Part shown: in pieces, positions 62,666 to 64,000 of the stretch
How positions within the stretch are numbered: position 1 is the stretch's first letter
Layout of the letters: each line of letters starts with the position of its first letter
The notes under the pieces: generated by a model
Told to the model about the DNA's origin: nothing
Database searches by the model: none
What the model saw: only the letters and a program-made list of their open reading frames with translations
Assembly: GCA_020633195.1 (NCBI GenBank)
Contig: JACKEC010000026.1
Coordinates: 85,438 to 149,437 of the forward strand
Direction: 5' to 3'
Length of the DNA stretch: 64,000 nucleotides
DNA from: Sandaracinaceae bacterium
GTDB lineage: Bacteria; Myxococcota_A; Polyangia; Polyangiales; Sandaracinaceae
Translations under genes and position numbers: made by a program

Positions 62666-63502
62666 ATGCGCTCGGCCACCCTGCTCGCGCTCCTCACGCT
62701 CGGCTGCGGCTCCGAGCTCGGGGACGGACGCGACGCGGGAGCGGCCCTCGACGCGGGCCGGGACGCGGGCGCGCTCGCGGACGCCGGCGCGACGGACGCG
62801 GCGACGAGCTCGGACGCCGGCGCCGACGCCGGGATCGACGCGGGCCCGGGGATCGACCCGTGCGCCGAGCTCGAGGGCGCGTCGTTCGGGACCCTGAGCC
62901 GCTCCGGCCCCGCGACGGACCGCCCGCCCGCGATGCACGGCGACCTGAACCTCGCGCTGCGCGGGTTCGAGCCGACCGGCGGCACGCTCGGGATCATCGA
63001 GGTCGACGGACCGACCGACCCCCTCGCGCCGAAGCTCTACACGATGTTCACCGACGACCGCGTCCCGACGTTCACGCAGAACTACGCGGTCCACCAGTGG
63101 GACTGGGGTTGCAACTGCCGCGGCCCGCTCATCGCCGACTGGGAGGTCACGCTCGCCGGCTTCGGGGTCCGCCCCGGCGAGCCCGTCGAGGTGCCTCACG
63201 GCGGCTACGACATCGGCGAGGGCTACGAGGTCCTCGTGCTCTTCGTCGACGACACGAGCATCACCCTCAAGTACACGCGCGAGGACAACGTGGTGAGCGG
63301 CTACACCGTCCACGTCGACGGCGTGTGCGTCGACCCGCGCCTGCGCGCGCTCTACGCCTCGAGCGACGCCGCCGGCCGCGCGGACCTGCCCGCGCTGCGC
63401 GGCGATCAGGCCTTCGGCCGCGCGATCGGCTCCGAGATCCGCGTCGCGATCCGCGACACCGGCGCGTTCATGGATCCGCGCGTCCGCAAGGACTGGTGGT
63501 GA
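62666..63502 (+). CDS. Lipoprotein with Asp-Ala-Gly linker
   Basis: 278 residues. Lipobox LLTLGC, then a 45-residue linker of DAG units (GRDAGAALDAGRDAG, then ADAGATDAATSSDAG). The folded part is beta-rich with an HQWDWGCNCRGP motif and VPHGGYDIGEGYEVLVLFVDD. No known family. It overlaps the radical SAM gene by 4 nt (GTGA). Confidence 0.78.
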   Translation: MRSATLLALLTLGCGSELGDGRDAGAALDAGRDAGALADAGATDAATSSDAGADAGIDAGPGIDPCAELEGASFGTLSRSGPATDRPPAMHGDLNLALRGFEPTGGTLGIIEVDGPTDPLAPKLYTMFTDDRVPTFTQNYAVHQWDWGCNCRGPLIADWEVTLAGFGVRPGEPVEVPHGGYDIGEGYEVLVLFVDDTSITLKYTREDNVVSGYTVHVDGVCVDPRLRALYASSDAAGRADLPALRGDQAFGRAIGSEIRVAIRDTGAFMDPRVRKDWW

Positions 63503-64000
63503 CGGCCGTCCGCTTCCGCGACCCGCCGCCCGCCGACGAGCGCGCTCGCGCGCTGCTGCAGAAGATCGGCGAGGAGCTGCTCGCCGCGCGCCGCCTCCCG
63601 GCGCCGCTCCCCGGCGGCTCGCTGTCGCTCCTCGAGCTGCACGCCGAGGGGCCGTGGCTCGACCTGATCGTCGGGCCGACCGATCCCGTCGCGCGCGTCC
63701 GCGTCCGGTCCGATCGTGGCGAGGTGCTCGGGCTCCGACACCCCCGCGCGGCGCGCGTGCGCGCCGTCGTCGAGCCGCTCGACGCCGCGGCGGCGCGTCA
63801 CGAGGGGGAGCTCGAGGCGCTCGCGGCGCGGCTGCGGACGCGCCTCGCCGCCGATCGGTGGGCTCGGGCCGAGGCGGACCTCGCCGAGCTCGCCGCGCTC
63901 CCTCGCGGGATCCCGCTCACCTACCTGCGACAGCTCATCGAGGGCGTGGAGCCCGTCCGCGGCCTCCTCCGGACGGGGTTCGGGTGCAACCAGGATTGCG
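63499..64000 (+). CDS. Radical SAM protein, 3' end outside window
   Basis: The first 167 residues are visible from a GTG that overlaps the preceding stop. A helical Ala/Arg/Leu-rich N-terminal region of about 150 residues ends in LLRTGFGCNQDC at the window edge. CNQDC followed by a third Cys and Trp or Phe is the [4Fe-4S] start motif of radical SAM enzymes of the FxCNxxCxxCW type. The third Cys lies beyond the window. Linkage to the lipoprotein genes suggests an envelope-related or peptide-modifying role, but that is a guess. Confidence 0.72.
   Translation, partial: MTAVRFRDPPPADERARALLQKIGEELLAARRLPAPLPGGSLSLLELHAEGPWLDLIVGPTDPVARVRVRSDRGEVLGLRHPRAARVRAVVEPLDAAAARHEGELEALAARLRTRLAADRWARAEADLAELAALPRGIPLTYLRQLIEGVEPVRGLLRTGFGCNQDC

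Overview
This 64 kb window is very GC-rich and densely coding, and it looks like chromosomal DNA of a myxobacterium (Myxococcota). A Sandaracinus-type member of the Polyangiales is my best guess, but that is inference. The clues are proteins with AgmX/PglI-type C-terminal domains, a MYXO-CTERM-like C-terminal tail, a DUF2378 (TIGR02265) protein, two Hanks-type Ser/Thr kinases, and more than a dozen lipoproteins, several with Asp-Ala-Gly-rich linkers after the lipobox. I saw no tRNA, rRNA, CRISPR array, insertion sequence or phage gene. Long antisense open frames are shadows caused by the GC content.

Layout. 1-8 kb: a lipoprotein with a pyruvate-phosphate-dikinase N-terminal domain (cut by the left edge), a TIGR03790 protein, uracil phosphoribosyltransferase, an AgmX/PglI-type membrane protein, a truncated globin, an M23 peptidase and a Ser/Thr kinase. 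8.1-18.5 kb: a five-gene operon (membrane protein with a huge Gly-Gln repeat, MoxR ATPase, DUF58 protein, two von Willebrand/BatA-like membrane proteins) plus a sixth coupled gene, a P-domain lipoprotein. 18.5-24.3 kb: a cyclic-nucleotide-binding MscS channel, a single-domain response regulator, a HAD-type 5'-nucleotidase, a membrane protein and a divergent, solitary EF-Tu paralogue. 24.3-34.1 kb: a minus-strand group (response regulator, PhnD-like protein, two anchored proteins), an MFS transporter, urate hydroxylase PuuD, a Cys-rich lipoprotein, an unusual repeat region, and an alpha/beta hydrolase cluster.

34.2-42.1 kb: a membrane Ser/Thr kinase, a stand-alone NFACT-R protein, then xdhC, a DUF2378 gene, the two xanthine dehydrogenase subunits and a TerB-like gene. 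With PuuD this gives two successive steps of purine oxidation (xanthine to urate to 5-hydroxyisourate). 42.2-51.7 kb: surface and periplasmic proteins (TSP3/vWA lipoprotein, kelch lipoprotein, beta-barrel-like protein), a GHKL-ATPase fused to an HExxH metallopeptidase domain, a zinc-ribbon membrane protein and a dicluster ferredoxin. 51.8-64 kb: RimO, a sterol-desaturase-family enzyme, a PASTA-domain protein, an M28 peptidase, an MscK-like channel, a methyltransferase, a putative caspase-fold lipoprotein, three coupled envelope proteins and the start of a radical SAM gene cut by the right edge.

The strongest candidates for something undescribed are the EF-Tu paralogue with an altered aminoacyl pocket, the GHKL-metallopeptidase fusion, the Gly-Gln-repeat MoxR/vWA operon with its P-domain lipoprotein, and the twin 70-bp imperfect palindromes at 31.2-31.4 kb.
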